Assembly: GCA_021234155.1 (NCBI GenBank)
Contig: JAJEKV010000003.1
Span: forward strand, 19,638,386-19,702,385
Direction: 5' to 3'
DNA: 64,000 nt
DNA from: Isoetes taiwanensis
Lineage: Eukaryota; Streptophyta; Lycopodiopsida; Isoetales; Isoetaceae
Shown: one piece after another, positions 1-12,139 of the stretch
Layout: each line of letters opens with the position of its first letter
Numbering within the stretch: position 1 is the first letter of the stretch
Notes under the pieces: generated by a model
The model's input: the letters and a program-made list of their open reading frames with translations, nothing else
What the model was told of the DNA's origin: nothing
Databases searched by the model: none
Program-made: the position numbers and the translations under genes

Positions 1-836
1 CGATTAAATTTAGCGGACGCTGCGGGAGGGATATGTTCTCGGTTGGATCTTGAATTTTCTTGACTTTGCTTTCGAGCAAGTTACTTGAATGTTGGCCTTC
101 TTGTTTTCAGCTATGACTTCTCGACCATGTATCTCAAGTGCAAGCTGAATAAACTTCGACCTCCATAAGTAAACCCTCACCGGTAACCTGGCAGCACCAC
201 GGGGTTTCGTTTTGGAATAATAGCGGTGGACGGGATCTTGCACAATGTCGCCCGAAAGAAGGGTAGTGGGAGGCGATGCCGGGCCTAAAACCTTCGAGGA
301 AAAGTTAGATCCCAAAGGTCCTCTACGCGGAGGTCCTTAGCCGCAGACAGACAACTCTCCCACCGGAGCGTGATCGACTCTTCCAGCGGTTCGAAACATC
401 GACATTACCACGGAGACCAAGTTTAGTGGTGAGACCACCCAGGCGCCAAAGTAGCTCATATCCAGCAGTTCGTGAGTGGGTGTATGGCGGAGGGTCACGA
501 ATCTTGCCATGTAGAGGTTCGTGTTTCTTTTGCTGCAAAAGAGGAGTCCCTAGAATTAATTTAACATTTGTTTAGGACTGACATGGCCCGAAGTCAAATC
601 TCATTCAGAACCTTTGTCTTTGCCGACGACAAAGCTGCCAGGTTTCTACCGCGGTCATTGCGGGACACTTTCGCGGAGGATCCAGGACAGATCGCCCGTT
701 TTTGAGCTGCTTTCGAAGCAAGTTACTGAATAGAATTCAGCGGTCGGATGAGAGCCCAGGTTCAGGAAGGAGGCGGTAGCGTTGCTGCCCTCGGAGGAGC
801 AGCGGTAAGGCTTTGCCTCGGTAACCGCTGAATGTG
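1..836. repeat. Repeat-derived DNA with a partial satellite unit
   Basis: No gene is visible. Bases about 385-455 (fragments CATTACCACGGAGACCAAG and GTGGTGAGACCACCC) resemble one segment of the ~780-bp tandem repeat found at 2,180-5,140 and again at 17,749-18,245. The rest is GC-rich and unassigned. Confidence 0.4.
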
Positions 837-1165
837 TCAGGTCTCACAGGGGAATTGCAGCCCACCTAGGCTATAACATGCCACGGGCTGCAACATGCCC
901 GTGAGCTCCAGCATGCAGGTGGCTCCAAGCATGCCACCTAGGCTCAGAAGCATGCCAAAGGTGTCGGCCATCCACCACCCTAGGCTCAGCACGGGCTTCC
1001 AGCATGCCGTGGGCTCCAACATGCCAACTAGGCTCCAACATGCCTCGTGAGCTCATGCCACAGGCCAGCATGCCACCTGGGCTCCAGCATGCAGGTGAAA
1101 CCAACTGGCTCTGCACCCTAGGCTCAAGCATGCCACCTAGGCGCCAGGTGGTGGCATGTGAGTAG
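837..1165 (-). repeat. Minisatellite of CATGCCACCTAGGCTC-like units
   Basis: Imperfect ~20-25-bp units containing GCATGCC and CACCTAGGCTC recur about a dozen times. They are the reverse complement of the array at 18,450-19,030, so the two arrays are inverted relative to each other. The apparent reading frames across it (runs of MLEP and WHA) are products of the repeat, not genes. Confidence 0.8.
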
Positions 1166-1189
1166 CGGGGCCAGGGTTTGGTAGGCCAA

Positions 1190-1280
1190 AAGGCGAAGAG
1201 ATGTCTTTGATTCTTTCATTGGGTGATGTTGGCCCAAATTTTTGGGTGACATGGCTAGATGGTGGTGACATGACTAGGAC
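1190..1280 (-). repeat. Inverted copy of 18,318-18,400
   Basis: This stretch (CATTGGGTGATGTTGGC, then GGTGACATGGCTAGATG) is the near-exact reverse complement of 18,318-18,400. Together with the neighbouring minisatellites it forms an inverted repeat pair about 17 kb apart, as expected of terminal or subterminal repeats of a large composite element. Confidence 0.7.
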
Positions 1281-1329
1281 TTTATGCAAGAAATATGATA
1301 ACCTTTGGGGGAATTTTTGTAGAGAGGAG

Positions 1330-2150
1330 TTTGGCGGGGATAGAATGAAGGATCTTGGAGAACTCTGTTGCTTCCGGTGAGAGGAGTGGAAAAGTATGCT
1401 GCCTTGAGTTCGACCCCATCTCGGGCATGGTCCCAGGCAGCATACCACGAGAGGAGCTCATTGCAGGAGGTTTGGGATGTGGCGGAGTCTCGATCTTGGC
1501 CTTTCGAGATGTAAACCCTAGCAAACCCTAGGGTTTGGTGGGTTCCCGTCTGAGGATCAACTCCAGAGTAGTAGAGGCAAAGGGATGCGTGAGCCACGTG
1601 CTGGATCCCACCCTCTGTAGCCTTTGGAAGCAGAGCCATTTTCCGGTCTGAGCCACCTTTTGGGCTCATGCACCAAGCCCCTTTCCGGTGAAGAGTCACG
1701 GAAAAGCATCTTTGCCCTTGAAGAGGATTAGGCCCCATCTCAGGAGCAGTCCGGAAGCATACTCTGAAGAACTCCGTACAGTTCCCGGATGTGAGTCAGT
1801 GTCTAGAGATGTAAACCCTGCATAAGCCTAGGACTGACAGGGTTTTGATGCACTCAAGATGACGGAAGGCCGAAGGAGTCACGGCGTGAATACGTCAGTT
1901 ACCCTCATGGCGACCACAAATTTCCGGTCACACGACATACCTTTGGAGAGACTCCACATACAGCCCTTTCCGGTAGAGATGCAGAAGAGAGAAAAACATC
2001 TTCGCGAGAGTTGAGCCATCTGGGCATAGTCCCCAGAGCATACCACGAGAGAACTCCATGCCGGGTTTCCGGATGTTAGTCTGGTCATGATGCTCGAGAT
2101 AAACCCTGCAACCTAGGGTTTGGTAGGATTGTCTAGGGACAACTACCGAT
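1330..2150. repeat. Tandem ~300-bp repeat, about three units
   Basis: Landmarks recur with a period near 295-310 bases: GCATACCACGAGAG at about 1,440 and 2,040 (a diverged copy near 1,755), and GAGATGTAAACCCT followed by CCTAGG at about 1,507, 1,805 and 2,096. No coding capacity is apparent. Confidence 0.7.
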
Positions 2151-2179
2151 CAGAGGGCCGTGGAACTTTGTCCCCTAGG

Positions 2180-5141
2180 GTAATTTGGCGTTCAGGGTTG
2201 ACATGGAAAGTGGGATCGCCAATGGGGCCTCCTCCATGCCCCAAGAAATAAAACGTGGTCTAAACCACCGAGGCCAGCGGTGGCCATCCCAATCAAAAAA
2301 TCGAGGGTCTACAAAAGCTCACGAATCTAGGGATTTTCTGTATAAGCGCCGGGGCTACGCCAGCAAGCCAGGCTGGCTGAAAACCATGATTTTCCCGCCC
2401 CATGCATTGTCATGAATTTCAGGATCATAAACGCCACAAAAGCAGACCAAAATCAGGGTCAGAAAAGGTGAAATCTTGGCGGGATGTATGCGACGCGGCT
2501 GCATGAAAATGCGGCAATGAGGCACAAGCGAGAGGCATGAGGCGAGCCAGACCAGCTTGCAGGAGGGGCCGGGTGATAGCGTCCCCTCTTGAAGGTCGGG
2601 CTAGCTTTTAGCTTCTAGACATTCCTGTATACCACCCTAAGCAGTCCTAGTAACGCTGTTCTCCTTTTTCGATCTTCCTACTGGGGCCTCGGGAGTGACT
2701 GATATCTTGTTTATTGTAGGGCTAGACAGGCGCGAGGGCGTCGGACTACATAGGCTGAAAAACCGCCAATGGACGAAACATCCCATTACACAGGAGGCCG
2801 TTTAGTGGAAGTGACCACCTTCTCCGAAGCGCCGTGGTGGTTTTGCACTTAGTAGTCAATTGGCATGGAGGTGGATCTTGTGAATACCTCTTAGTGGGGG
2901 TAAGTGATTGATCCCACAGGAAAGTGGAGACTTGTCCTCTAGGAGTATTTCGGACGATGTGGAAGGTGATTGCTTGTCAGGGAGATAATGGAAGGTCCGG
3001 ATCATGTCAAGGGCCTCCTCATACTAAAATCGCGATGGTCTAAACCACAACCGGAGATACTTGAGGTAGCGTCGATAAAATCGGGGTCTAGCTCGCCCAA
3101 AAATGCGATTTTCTGCAATGCGCTCGCTGACCGCCAGCAAGCCAGTGGCTGAAAATCAAGGATTTTCCTTGCATTAATTATGAATTTGAAGACATAAACA
3201 CAAAAACCACCGGATAGAAATAGGATCTCGAAAAAGGTGAAATCTTGGCGGGATATACCTGCAACATGTGCACCATGAAAAATGCGTGAGCTATAGCGGA
3301 GGCATGAGACGAGGCTTGAGCCAACCCCGCCAGAATTGCCGGGTCATTAGCGTCCCTCTTGGGCGTTGGCACTTCTCAGAGTAGTCACATAATATACCAC
3401 CCTACTTGATCCCTGATCTTTGCTATTCTCGCCGATCTTCTACCGGGGCTCGGGGGTGACCCAAGTATCTTCTCGCGGGCAAGTGAGGCGTCTTTGGACC
3501 CCACTCACGGGCCCGAGGCCCGGCTGCCTTGATGGACCCGAAACATCCCCATTACCTAGGAGACCAAGTTTAGGTAGGCTGAAGACCACCCACTTCAAGA
3601 AGCGTGAAATGCGTTACGGTTTTACTACACACTTGTAGTCCCGGTGGCATGGAGGTGGATCTTTGAATACCTCTAGTGGGGGTAAGTGATTGATCCACAG
3701 GAAAGCGTGGAACTTGTCCTCTAGGGAGTAATTTCGGCGTTCCAGACGATGTGGGAGGTGGGATGCGCTGTCAGATGTGGAGAGGTGGGATGCATGTCAA
3801 GGGCCTCCTCCATGCCCCAAAATCAGCGATAGTGCAAACCTGTCGGGGCCAGCGGTGGCCATCGTCAAGAAATCGAGGGTCTAAAGCTGCGCAGAAATCT
3901 GGGATTTTCAATGCGGCTCAGCGGCCACTTAGCAAGCCAGCTGGCTGAAAATCAGGATTTTTCCCCGCCCATGCATTAATTATGAATTTAAGACATAAAC
4001 ACAAAAAACACGGATAAAAATCAGGGTCTCGAAAAAGGTGAAATCTTAGCGGGATATGCAACATTGCTGCAGCGAGAAAAATGTACGGAACAATAGAAGC
4101 ACAGCCGAGAGGCATGAAGGCAGGCTTAGGCCAACCCCCTTCGGAATTTGATGGCGTCCTCTTGGCGATTGGGCTAGCTTTTCTTCTCAGGTAGTCACAT
4201 GTATACCACCTGAGCCCTAGTGCTCCCTATTGTCACTTCAATCTTCTACCCGGGGCCTCGGGGGTGAACCCCAAGTATCTTGTTCATGGGGCTGGAGTGT
4301 TGGAAATTTGAGGGCAATTTTGGACCCCCACTCACGGGCAGAAGGCTCATGATGGGCCAGGAACATCCCCATTACCTAGGGACCAAGTTTCATTGGTAGA
4401 AGACCACCCCTCTTCAAGAAAGCGCCAAAGTAGGTGGATTTACTACACGCTGTAGTCCATTTATGGAGGTGGATCTTTGAATACCTCCCTGAGTGAGGGG
4501 GTAAGTGATTGATCCTGGGAAGGCTTCAGCCGTGGAACTGTCCCTAGAATTGAATTTCAACCGTTAGGATGACGGCAGAGTCGGTCATATCCAAGGGCCC
4601 TCCTCCATGCCCCAAAATCGAAAGTTAAACCACTGTGAAGACCAGTGTCCCAATCATGGGAGTCTAAACTCATCCCAGAATCAAGGGATTTTTCCTATAC
4701 TCGGGGCCATGACAAGCCAGCTGGCTGAAAACCAGGATTTTTCCCTGCCCGTACGTAATTATGAATTCAGGGCACCAGGCTAAAGAAAAGCAGGATAAAA
4801 AATTGGTCGAAAAGGTGAAATCTTGGCCGGGATGTCTTGACATGTGGCTGCACCATAAAGAAAAATCTGCAAACAATAGAAACCTGTGAGCGTGAGAGCG
4901 AGCTTAGAATATGGAGATTGCAAGATTGATAGCGTCTACTGGTAGTGGAGCTGGCAGCTATAGTGGTCACATATATGCCTGGGGTCGTCTTTGCTATGCT
5001 CACTTCAATCTTCTACCGGGGCCTCGGGGTGAACCCAAGTATCTTGTTCTGTGAGAATTCTAGTCAAAGTGAAATTTTGAGAATGGAATTTGGACCCCCA
5101 CTCGAGGAGCAGAAGCGGCACCGTAATGGACGGAACATCCC
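2180..5141. repeat. Tandem satellite, ~780-bp period, four units
   Basis: The landmark AAAGGTGAAATCTTGGCGGG appears near 2,466, 3,235, 4,036 and 4,812, giving a period of 767-800 bases. Other shared landmarks are GGCATGGAGGTGGATC, GTAAGTGATTGATCC and GCCCCATGCATTAATTATG. Units differ by many small indels. The array is interrupted at 5,147 by element E1 and resumes at 17,749, so the LTR element inserted into a pre-existing satellite. No open reading frame is shared by the units, so I read it as non-coding. Confidence 0.85.
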
Positions 5142-5146
5142 CATTA
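5142..5146. repeat. Target-site duplication of E1, left copy (CATTA)
   Basis: CATTA sits immediately left of the TG that opens the LTR and is repeated at 17,744-17,748 immediately after the CA that closes the right LTR. Removing E1 restores satellite-like sequence (CATTA followed by CTAGGGACCAAG, as near 4,370). Confidence 0.88.
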
Positions 5147-6723
5147 TGTGGCGTCCCTGCTAAATTATCTGGTGCCTCTGGCGCTAAGCGGAAGTTCATC
5201 CCATGCGGCTCCGTGCTATCTGGGGGCCCTCCACATGACCGCTGCCAGCCGTGGCCGGGTCCAGTGGGAAGAGTGGAAGGAGTCAGTACACCCGTCTCCC
5301 TCGGGGCCTACCTAGGCTGCCGAGGCGGCAAAACATACATATCGATAGCACATACATCAACATGTGCTGACCATGAAGGATGGTCCCTCCACATATCTGC
5401 ATAGACAGATGAAGCGCATCACATAGGGGATCACCCAAGGAAACAGGAATGAGATGGCCAAATGGCTTGGAGTCTCGAGTTCATTAGACGGAATTCATGG
5501 CGATGGATTTGGGCATATATGAACTTATGGCAAGTTGTCCCTCCATCGCCCTCCAGTACACTTTCAGGTAAGTGAAAAGTGTTGGGACGACATGGCCCAG
5601 GATCGTAGCCAAAGGGCTATTCACGGGACATCTCCCGATTCGATGGGGCGGTGGGATCGTTCCTCGGAGATCTGTGACTCAAGGTGACTAGAGAGACCTT
5701 TGCGTGTTGACTTGAACTCAATGCGGTGCTTATCCACCTCAGTGTCGAGCCCATACCTTGCCCTGCAGGTATGAAGCCATTAGACCCTAGTCACCGATGA
5801 TGCGGTAGCACTAACACACCATAGGGATGGTTCAAAGAGTGAACCACGAGGAACCTCCTTATAAAGCGGTCGGCCTTCACCCCAACCCGAGGGTGTGGCT
5901 CTTGTGCAGGTATACGGTGCTAGAGAGGCTACTGCGGGGCACTCATTGCAAGCTTTAGGTCTGCCTTCCAAATACGGAGTTCATAGAGATACATCATCCA
6001 TATACATCCGCGGAAGAACTAAAGAAACGAGATCTAATCTACAACATAGAAATTTAGGTTCTTTGGATTTGATCTGTATCTAGAGATCCTAGAGAACATA
6101 AACATCTAATAAATTAAAACCTCACGATTCAATGACTAAAATAGGGCTTGGAGCTATCTAATTGGCCAAATACGTCCTTGAGGGCTCCTCGGCTGAGCTG
6201 GAAATACATCACAGCACCAAGCTTGTAGCTTCGAATAGAGGAAACTAAGGATGCAATTCTCGGTCAGTGCAGGGGGATGCGGTTAGGTAGGCTGACCATG
6301 ATTCTGAAGCCCTAAAATGAGAATTGGAGCTGCCAAGGGTTTCCTACCCTATATAGACAAGGGGTTGGCTGGGGTTTGATTATCCTTTTGGCGGGATAAT
6401 TGGAAATGGGCCCACTTGCCTTTGGAAGTAGGTGGCCAAATGTGCACATGGAATTGTGTGCCCACATTAATAATGTACATTGGGGAAATGTGCGCATTAG
6501 TGCACTATAGTGTGGCCCACTTTGGATTGGAAATTAATCGCGGAAATGTGTGCACATTAGTAATGCGTTGGAAAATGTACCGCGTTAATAGTTACTATAT
6601 TCTGTGAAGTTGCCCCACAGGGCTACTCACAGCTCTGCATTGCGGCGTGCAAATTAAATTTAGTGCAGGTAATGCGGCTGACGAGGCGATACGATTTATC
6701 GTCACGAGTATCATGGAGCGTCA
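5147..6723 (-). repeat. E1 3' LTR
   Basis: About 1.58 kb, matching 16,110-17,743 throughout with many small indels (for example CATAGGGATGG, GAACCTCCTTATAA, CACGAGTATC in both). Because the element runs on the minus strand, this plus-left copy is its 3' LTR. A purine tract GGGGAGAA (minus strand) lies directly next to it at about 6,724-6,731, as expected for plus-strand priming. Confidence 0.88.
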
Positions 6724-6731
6724 TTCTCCCC
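6724..6731 (-). other. E1 polypurine tract
   Basis: The minus strand reads GGGGAGAA directly before the TGACGCTCC that opens the 3' LTR. Position and composition fit a polypurine tract; assignment is by position. Confidence 0.6.
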
Positions 6732-7549
6732 GCAACGAAATGATCTTGTGACATGGTAGGTCTCCCACCTTGGGATCAACCCTAACGCAACAGCGATACA
6801 TCGATTGCTACTCTAATTCCTACACATTTGGCCAAAATTACCTTAAGGTAATATTTTTATGACATTATCACATTATTATATTATAAAATAACTTATCAAT
6901 TCACAACATTACTAGCAGTTACTCCAAATTCACTTAACATTCTGATTAAGTTTATCAAAATTTAAAATTAACGTCAGGGTACTCTTTGAACCCTTCTGAC
7001 ACATTCGGCAGGAATTTGTGTTGCCAAGTCTTCATAACTTGGAACCTCCTTGCCCCTCCCGTTGCTCTCTTGGCACAATTGACCTCGTTAGTACCATTTA
7101 ATTATTAAATAAAATTTTGGTTATGTAATTGACCCCGCCCCACCTATCTACATGGATGCATGGCTAAATCTCGTGGGAAGGTGAATCTTCCATTATGGCA
7201 GCCCGAGGAGGCGAGCTACTCATGCCTATATCGCGGCTCATGCCTACCTCCCTAGTTGCCGTGGAGACATCAGCTTCTACGTGGAAGCCTTGAAGGATAG
7301 ATTCACTCTATCAGAAGCATATATGGGGCTAAAGGTGCTTTCCTTATCAATGCATTCCTTCATGACCTCCCTTTCTCGGTCATCTGCCAGGTGGACGGAA
7401 GTAGACTTTCTAATCTACCTTCCACTTTCGCCCAAGCCCGAGCTTAGCGGTCATGCCTACATTGACATTACACCGCGCCCTAGAGATCAGGTGGTCCCAT
7501 CGCCGGTAACAAGCATCGCGATCCATAGCGTAAGGTTGCATCGCGTAGA
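6732..7549. other. E1 3' untranslated region, no gene seen
   Basis: Stretch between the chromodomain end and the 3' LTR. It is AT-rich near 6,840-6,980 and otherwise has no convincing frame. Confidence 0.5.
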
Positions 7550-9020
7550 TTAATCATAACTACACAGAATTAGCCTACACACCGTCGACATGCAATGGGA
7601 TTTCTTGGGAGATATTATGCGAGTCCCATTGCTCCATAAGCTGCGGCGGATCGCTTTCAAATCTTTCTTCAAGTACTGCGTCAGCGTCTTCCAGCGGTAA
7701 GTGTTTCCACTTGACCAAAAATGCGGAGGAATTGATCTCCGTTTTCTTGAAAGCTTTATCAAGAATCAATTCTGGAACTATTTCCGGTTGCTCCTCGATC
7801 ATTTCAACAAGCGTTGAGATCAAGACAGAGTAGTTTGGGAGTATGCTTCTTCAACAAACTCCCGTGGAAGACCTTATGAGATCTTTAGGTGTCTTGAAGT
7901 CTAGCTTGTGAAGCGATTACCTACTCTCACCGACTATTACGAAGGTCCAGCACCTTGGAGCAAGCTTCTTGCAGTTCCCAATCTGAGCTTCGCTGCTTCA
8001 CCTTGATCTTGGGCGAGCGTAAATACCAAACTGAACTCTCTTGCTGACCCCGATGCTTGTCGGCTGATGCTCTTCTGACGACTTCTTGCTGCTAGCGGAT
8101 ATCCACGAACTTCCTCCACAAGCTCGCATATCGGCCAACATCTGGCTGGAAACTTCCACTTTGACGGGGGTTGTGCCAGAATTATGCGGAGTTGATTGAA
8201 AACCTTGTGCAGAAGTAATTGATCATACTTGGCTGACCTTTGGGATGATTCTGCTTGGTGCTATTGTGTAAACTCCACCGTGAATAAATTCTTCCCACAT
8301 ACTTTGCTTATTCGAGACATGGTTTACGTAGCATGTCCTCTAAATCCTGTTAAAGTGCTGTGACGCCAGATGCGAGGATGGTATCTTTAGTGCTCATGGA
8401 TAACCCGTGCGGATTGTCGTAAAGAGGTCTTTGCCAAAGTGACTCATGAACCCGGATCCACTGTCGGAGATGATCTCCTTAATGCCATGAAGCTGAAGAT
8501 CTCTTTGGTGGCTTTAACATCCGCCGTACGTATCGTGGTCTGCGAGGTACAAAAGTATTGCCATCTTAGACAGCATGACCACTACCATCAAAGGCGTCCG
8601 CGCACTCTTGGCAGCACGTTGTTCTTGGGAGTCACGTGATGAAATCCATCGTTACCCCTCCCACTTGGCGTTTAGCGCAGCTAATGGCTCTAATGCTTAC
8701 AGGATTGAAGCTGCTCCGCCTTATTGGCATAAAGTACGACATTTCGCCGATAATGGCGAGCTGCACGCTATTAACCATCGTCAATCATTTCTTATACGAT
8801 TTCCATCCGTCGTCAATCGCGGTAGCGGTGTATTGAAATTGCGTTTGCAATGCACTCTGGTTGTCGGGGATGCGCTTGAAGCGCATCGCTGCCATTGAGC
8901 TTCCGCGGCGCGGAGCTATATCAAAGTGGAAACGCTCTTCAAGAGGAACTCCATCCACCTTCTCGCGCCGGGGTTGGGGTGTGGTTTAGCGTGAATACAT
9001 ATTGGAATTTCTGGTGAATT
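7550..9020 (-). pseudogene. E1 integrase with C-terminal chromodomain (degenerate)
   Basis: Minus-strand reading, high to low coordinate. Near 8,620-8,670 is a VTMDFIT segment like the first catalytic Asp region of gypsy integrases; near 8,440-8,500 is HGIKEIISDSGSGFMS, the second catalytic Asp region. Then a linker, and at 7,575-7,823 a chromodomain with AFLVKWKHLPLEDAD, the VKW core typical of chromoviruses. Chromodomains of this class direct insertion to methylated histone H3. Stops and frame shifts separate the segments. E2 has the same order at 29.4-31 kb. Confidence 0.8.
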
Positions 9021-9229
9021 ACGTATCCCATTTGGAACTTCCTTCCCCAAAGGTAGTGCCTCCATATTGCTGTGCGACAGCGCCAACCCGTTGCGGTAAA
9101 ATTGCGTTGGGTGGCGGCGTCTGGCGTCGTTCATCTTCACCCGGGATCATACAGCTACCGCCCTTTGCGCCAAGCCTTTGCTGTGGCTATCTTGCGCATG
9201 CGATTTTCTGGCTTATCTTTCTCCGGGTC

Positions 9230-9980
9230 TAGGTTGAGGCGGTCTTTGGAACATTTAACGGTTCGACCCAGCGCGGGCTTTTCGTGCCAATGCTCTGCAA
9301 TCTTTCGCATGCAGGCCTCGTCGGTGCGTTACGTTGTTTGTTGGAACGATTAGCAGCAAAGTTCCGCGAACTGCGTGGTACTGCTGGTAGAGCCGACTTC
9401 ATGCATTCTTGGTGGCCGGATAGCGGCTTCAGTCTTGGCGGGGTCGGTTGGGGATGCCTTATGGCGAGATCACATGACCCGAGGTATTCCACCTTCTGCG
9501 ATTGCGGTGGCGCTGACGGCAGTACCAGGCGGATTGCCTCTTCAGCTTCTGCAGCACTCTTCTCAGGTGTTATGCGTGCTCTTCAAGGGATCGCTGCTTA
9601 CGCAAAATGTCATCCAAAGAGAAACAATCCACCAAAGTTGTCGGGAACTCCTGAAGATATGCGTTCATAGGCCTCGCCAGGCGTTGAAACGTGGCGAAGG
9701 CATTCGTGAACTCATAGTACGCAGCGTTAGAAGGGCGGTCTTACATGGATCTCTTCCTTTATCGTCGATGATACTTTGATCTTAAGTGATTTTTGGAGAA
9801 GATCTTTGCACCTTGTTTGATCCATCAAAATTAAATTACGATCTTGGAAGCACATACTTGTTCTTAATGGTGGCGCTATTCAAGCGTACATAGTCTATGC
9901 ATCCTCAGATCATCCTTCTTCTTGACCCAAAAGAGATAGAAACCAGTGGTGAGGACACTGGGTCTGTAATGAGCCTAGGT
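9230..9980 (-). pseudogene. E1 reverse transcriptase (degenerate)
   Basis: Across frame changes the minus strand reads FWVKKKDDLRMH near 9,910-9,955, then TIKNKY-like sequence near 9,860, the usual N-terminal palm motifs of Ty3/gypsy RT. EYLGHVIS near 9,455-9,490, followed by PTDPAKTEA, is the RT thumb/RNase H boundary. Matching pieces occur in E2 at 31.4-32 kb. Not functional as written. Confidence 0.78.
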
Positions 9981-10639
9981 CGGCGTCTTCCTTTGCTTCG
10001 CCGGCTCAGACAATCTGGCGTTGGCATTCTATGGAGCCTTGCTTGTTGGCTTTGTTCACCGGTTACAGTGCTATCTGCGCTTTCGACTCCCCTATCAGGG
10101 GAGAACGCTTGATCTCATACGGAAGAGATCATGGAACTCGGTGATCGACAACTACTTGCTTCGGCAACTGGGCACCTTGTCTTCTTTGCTTCCTTCAGAT
10201 TCGGCTCACTAATCTCAAACGGATGTATGCTTGCTCGCTCTTGATGCGCTTGAGCGGTAGTTTTAGAAGACATACAACATGATGGGGAACAACTTCCTTA
10301 CGCATTATCTCAATGATCTTGCCGTCGGGCGTTGGGAAGGTCACCTTGGCTTTCCTGGTCGATAATGGCCCTGGCGGCCGTTACTCCATTCTATGATCAA
10401 GTCATGCTTTCCAATGCCCATTATACGCCCCATCACGGATATTAATCCACTGGCGAGTCGATGTGAAGTTAATTCTCTTGCGTAGATACGCCTTCTGCAC
10501 CACTTGCTAAAACAGCGGGTCTTGGCACGACTTTCGCTTCAGCTTCAACATCGAACCATTATGGGGATGCAAAGTTATGGCTACTTCACGAGTCACATCA
10601 AGACTATAGAAGGACTTAGCTTTGGCCTTCCCTCGTGGA

Positions 10640-12000
10640 AATTACCTTATCATGGCTCTACGCTTACGTATCTATTGCGGCGGCAAGATGTGACACTCAC
10701 CAGATGTAATTCGGGCCTCTTAAATCGTCGTCGTCAAACCCGGTACGTTCAATCTCCAGCTGGCTAGGCACTCATGGCGTAAAGGCTGATTTAACGATAT
10801 GGCTTTGGTGGAAGCACGAACCGCAATTTGCTTTTCTATGCACTCCTCTTTTCGCGCCGGCTTTGCAAAGGATTCGCCTTTGCTTTGGAGTGGTTTGACC
10901 CCTCTGCTTGTCCTTGAAGGACACTGCTTCTTCTCTCTTTGCTTCCTTGGTTTTCCCACCATATGGGGCTCATTTGGACTGGGTGTTTATACAGGGGCTA
11001 TAGCTTCTGTCGCCTTTATCACAGATGCTAGCACGCGTACTGGCTATTACGAGGTCTGACCCACCGCAAGCTTATAGCCTTGGATTAAAACGATCTTTGT
11101 CCTGGGGTTTATTGCCTCCACAAACTGCGGATCTCCTGTTGACCCCTCAATATGGCTTTTCTCGCATGCTTCTCTCCCAACCCGGCACATCGACCTTAGC
11201 CTCATGAATTCCTCTGTATATTTACGGGTGATTTGTTGCCTTCAACGTGGCACAGCCAAAAGTAGCGCATCATCTTTGGACTTATGTTCCTCGGGCGTAA
11301 TGGGCGAAGGCTTTGTAAACTTTGAACACAGCATCACCTTAGTAGTGTGCCTTTGCATAACCCTTCACAAATCCGGTGGCTCCTTTCAAGTTGGGTACAT
11401 TGCAACTCTGCCTTTGTCCTTATCAGCACCTTCATGCCATAAGCATTTCATTACTCGCTCATTTCGTCCGGCCATGCCTCACCTTCCAATCACGACCTAA
11501 CAATTCTCCCACGAGAGTTTAGGGCCTTCCATACATTGCCGGTCACGGAATCTACCTTCTTACGGTAGTCCCGGAGGCCACAGTATATCTCTTTACTAGC
11601 CATTCTGGGGTGTTCCTGCACTTATCCATCTGTTAGTTCATTTTGTCCTTCCCCTCTTCCTCGAGTCGGTCACGAGTCAGACGAGTCGGAAGATTAGGGC
11701 TGGGAGTCTCCTTCTCTTGCTCCTCTTCGTCCCTCCTGCCCTCAGAACGTGCTTGCGGCGTTGCCCGCCGAACCCACTCACGCTGCGGGCGGTAATGCCT
11801 TTATCGCTTTCGGGTAGTCCTCATCGGGCTATCTCCTCCCTCTTTTGGGGTCATGGGTTCCCTATCTTCAAATGAGTTCCTTCTTAGGGGGTAGTACGGG
11901 TGGGGTTGCTCTTCTATGAGGTCACCATGGGTTAGCCGTTCCCTGCTTTAACAGATCACTCTAAATTTTGCATCCACAGTGATTAATGGCTATATGGTTA
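10640..12000 (-). pseudogene. E1 gag region (degenerate)
   Basis: Position between the accessory units and RT, and nucleotide similarity to the E2 gag halves (for example ACGTATCTATNGCGGCAAGAT near 10,665 and 32,735; CCTCATGAA-TCCTC near 11,200 and 33,300), identify it as gag/zinc-knuckle coding sequence. No intact frame is left and individual motifs are unclear. Confidence 0.55.
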
Positions 12001-12139
12001 GTTCATTTGTTCTCTTGCATTGTTGTTTATGTTTGTTGAGTATAATTGTGGGGCAAAATGCATCAACAAAACATTTAAAGAATCTGTGAGAATTGTATTT
12101 ATATATCATATAATATTTTAGATACAAAAGTCTCGGGAT

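Noticed and set aside
837-1131. Two long open frames through the left minisatellite
   Set aside because: They are produced by in-frame repetition of the GCATGCCACCTAGG unit and have no domain.
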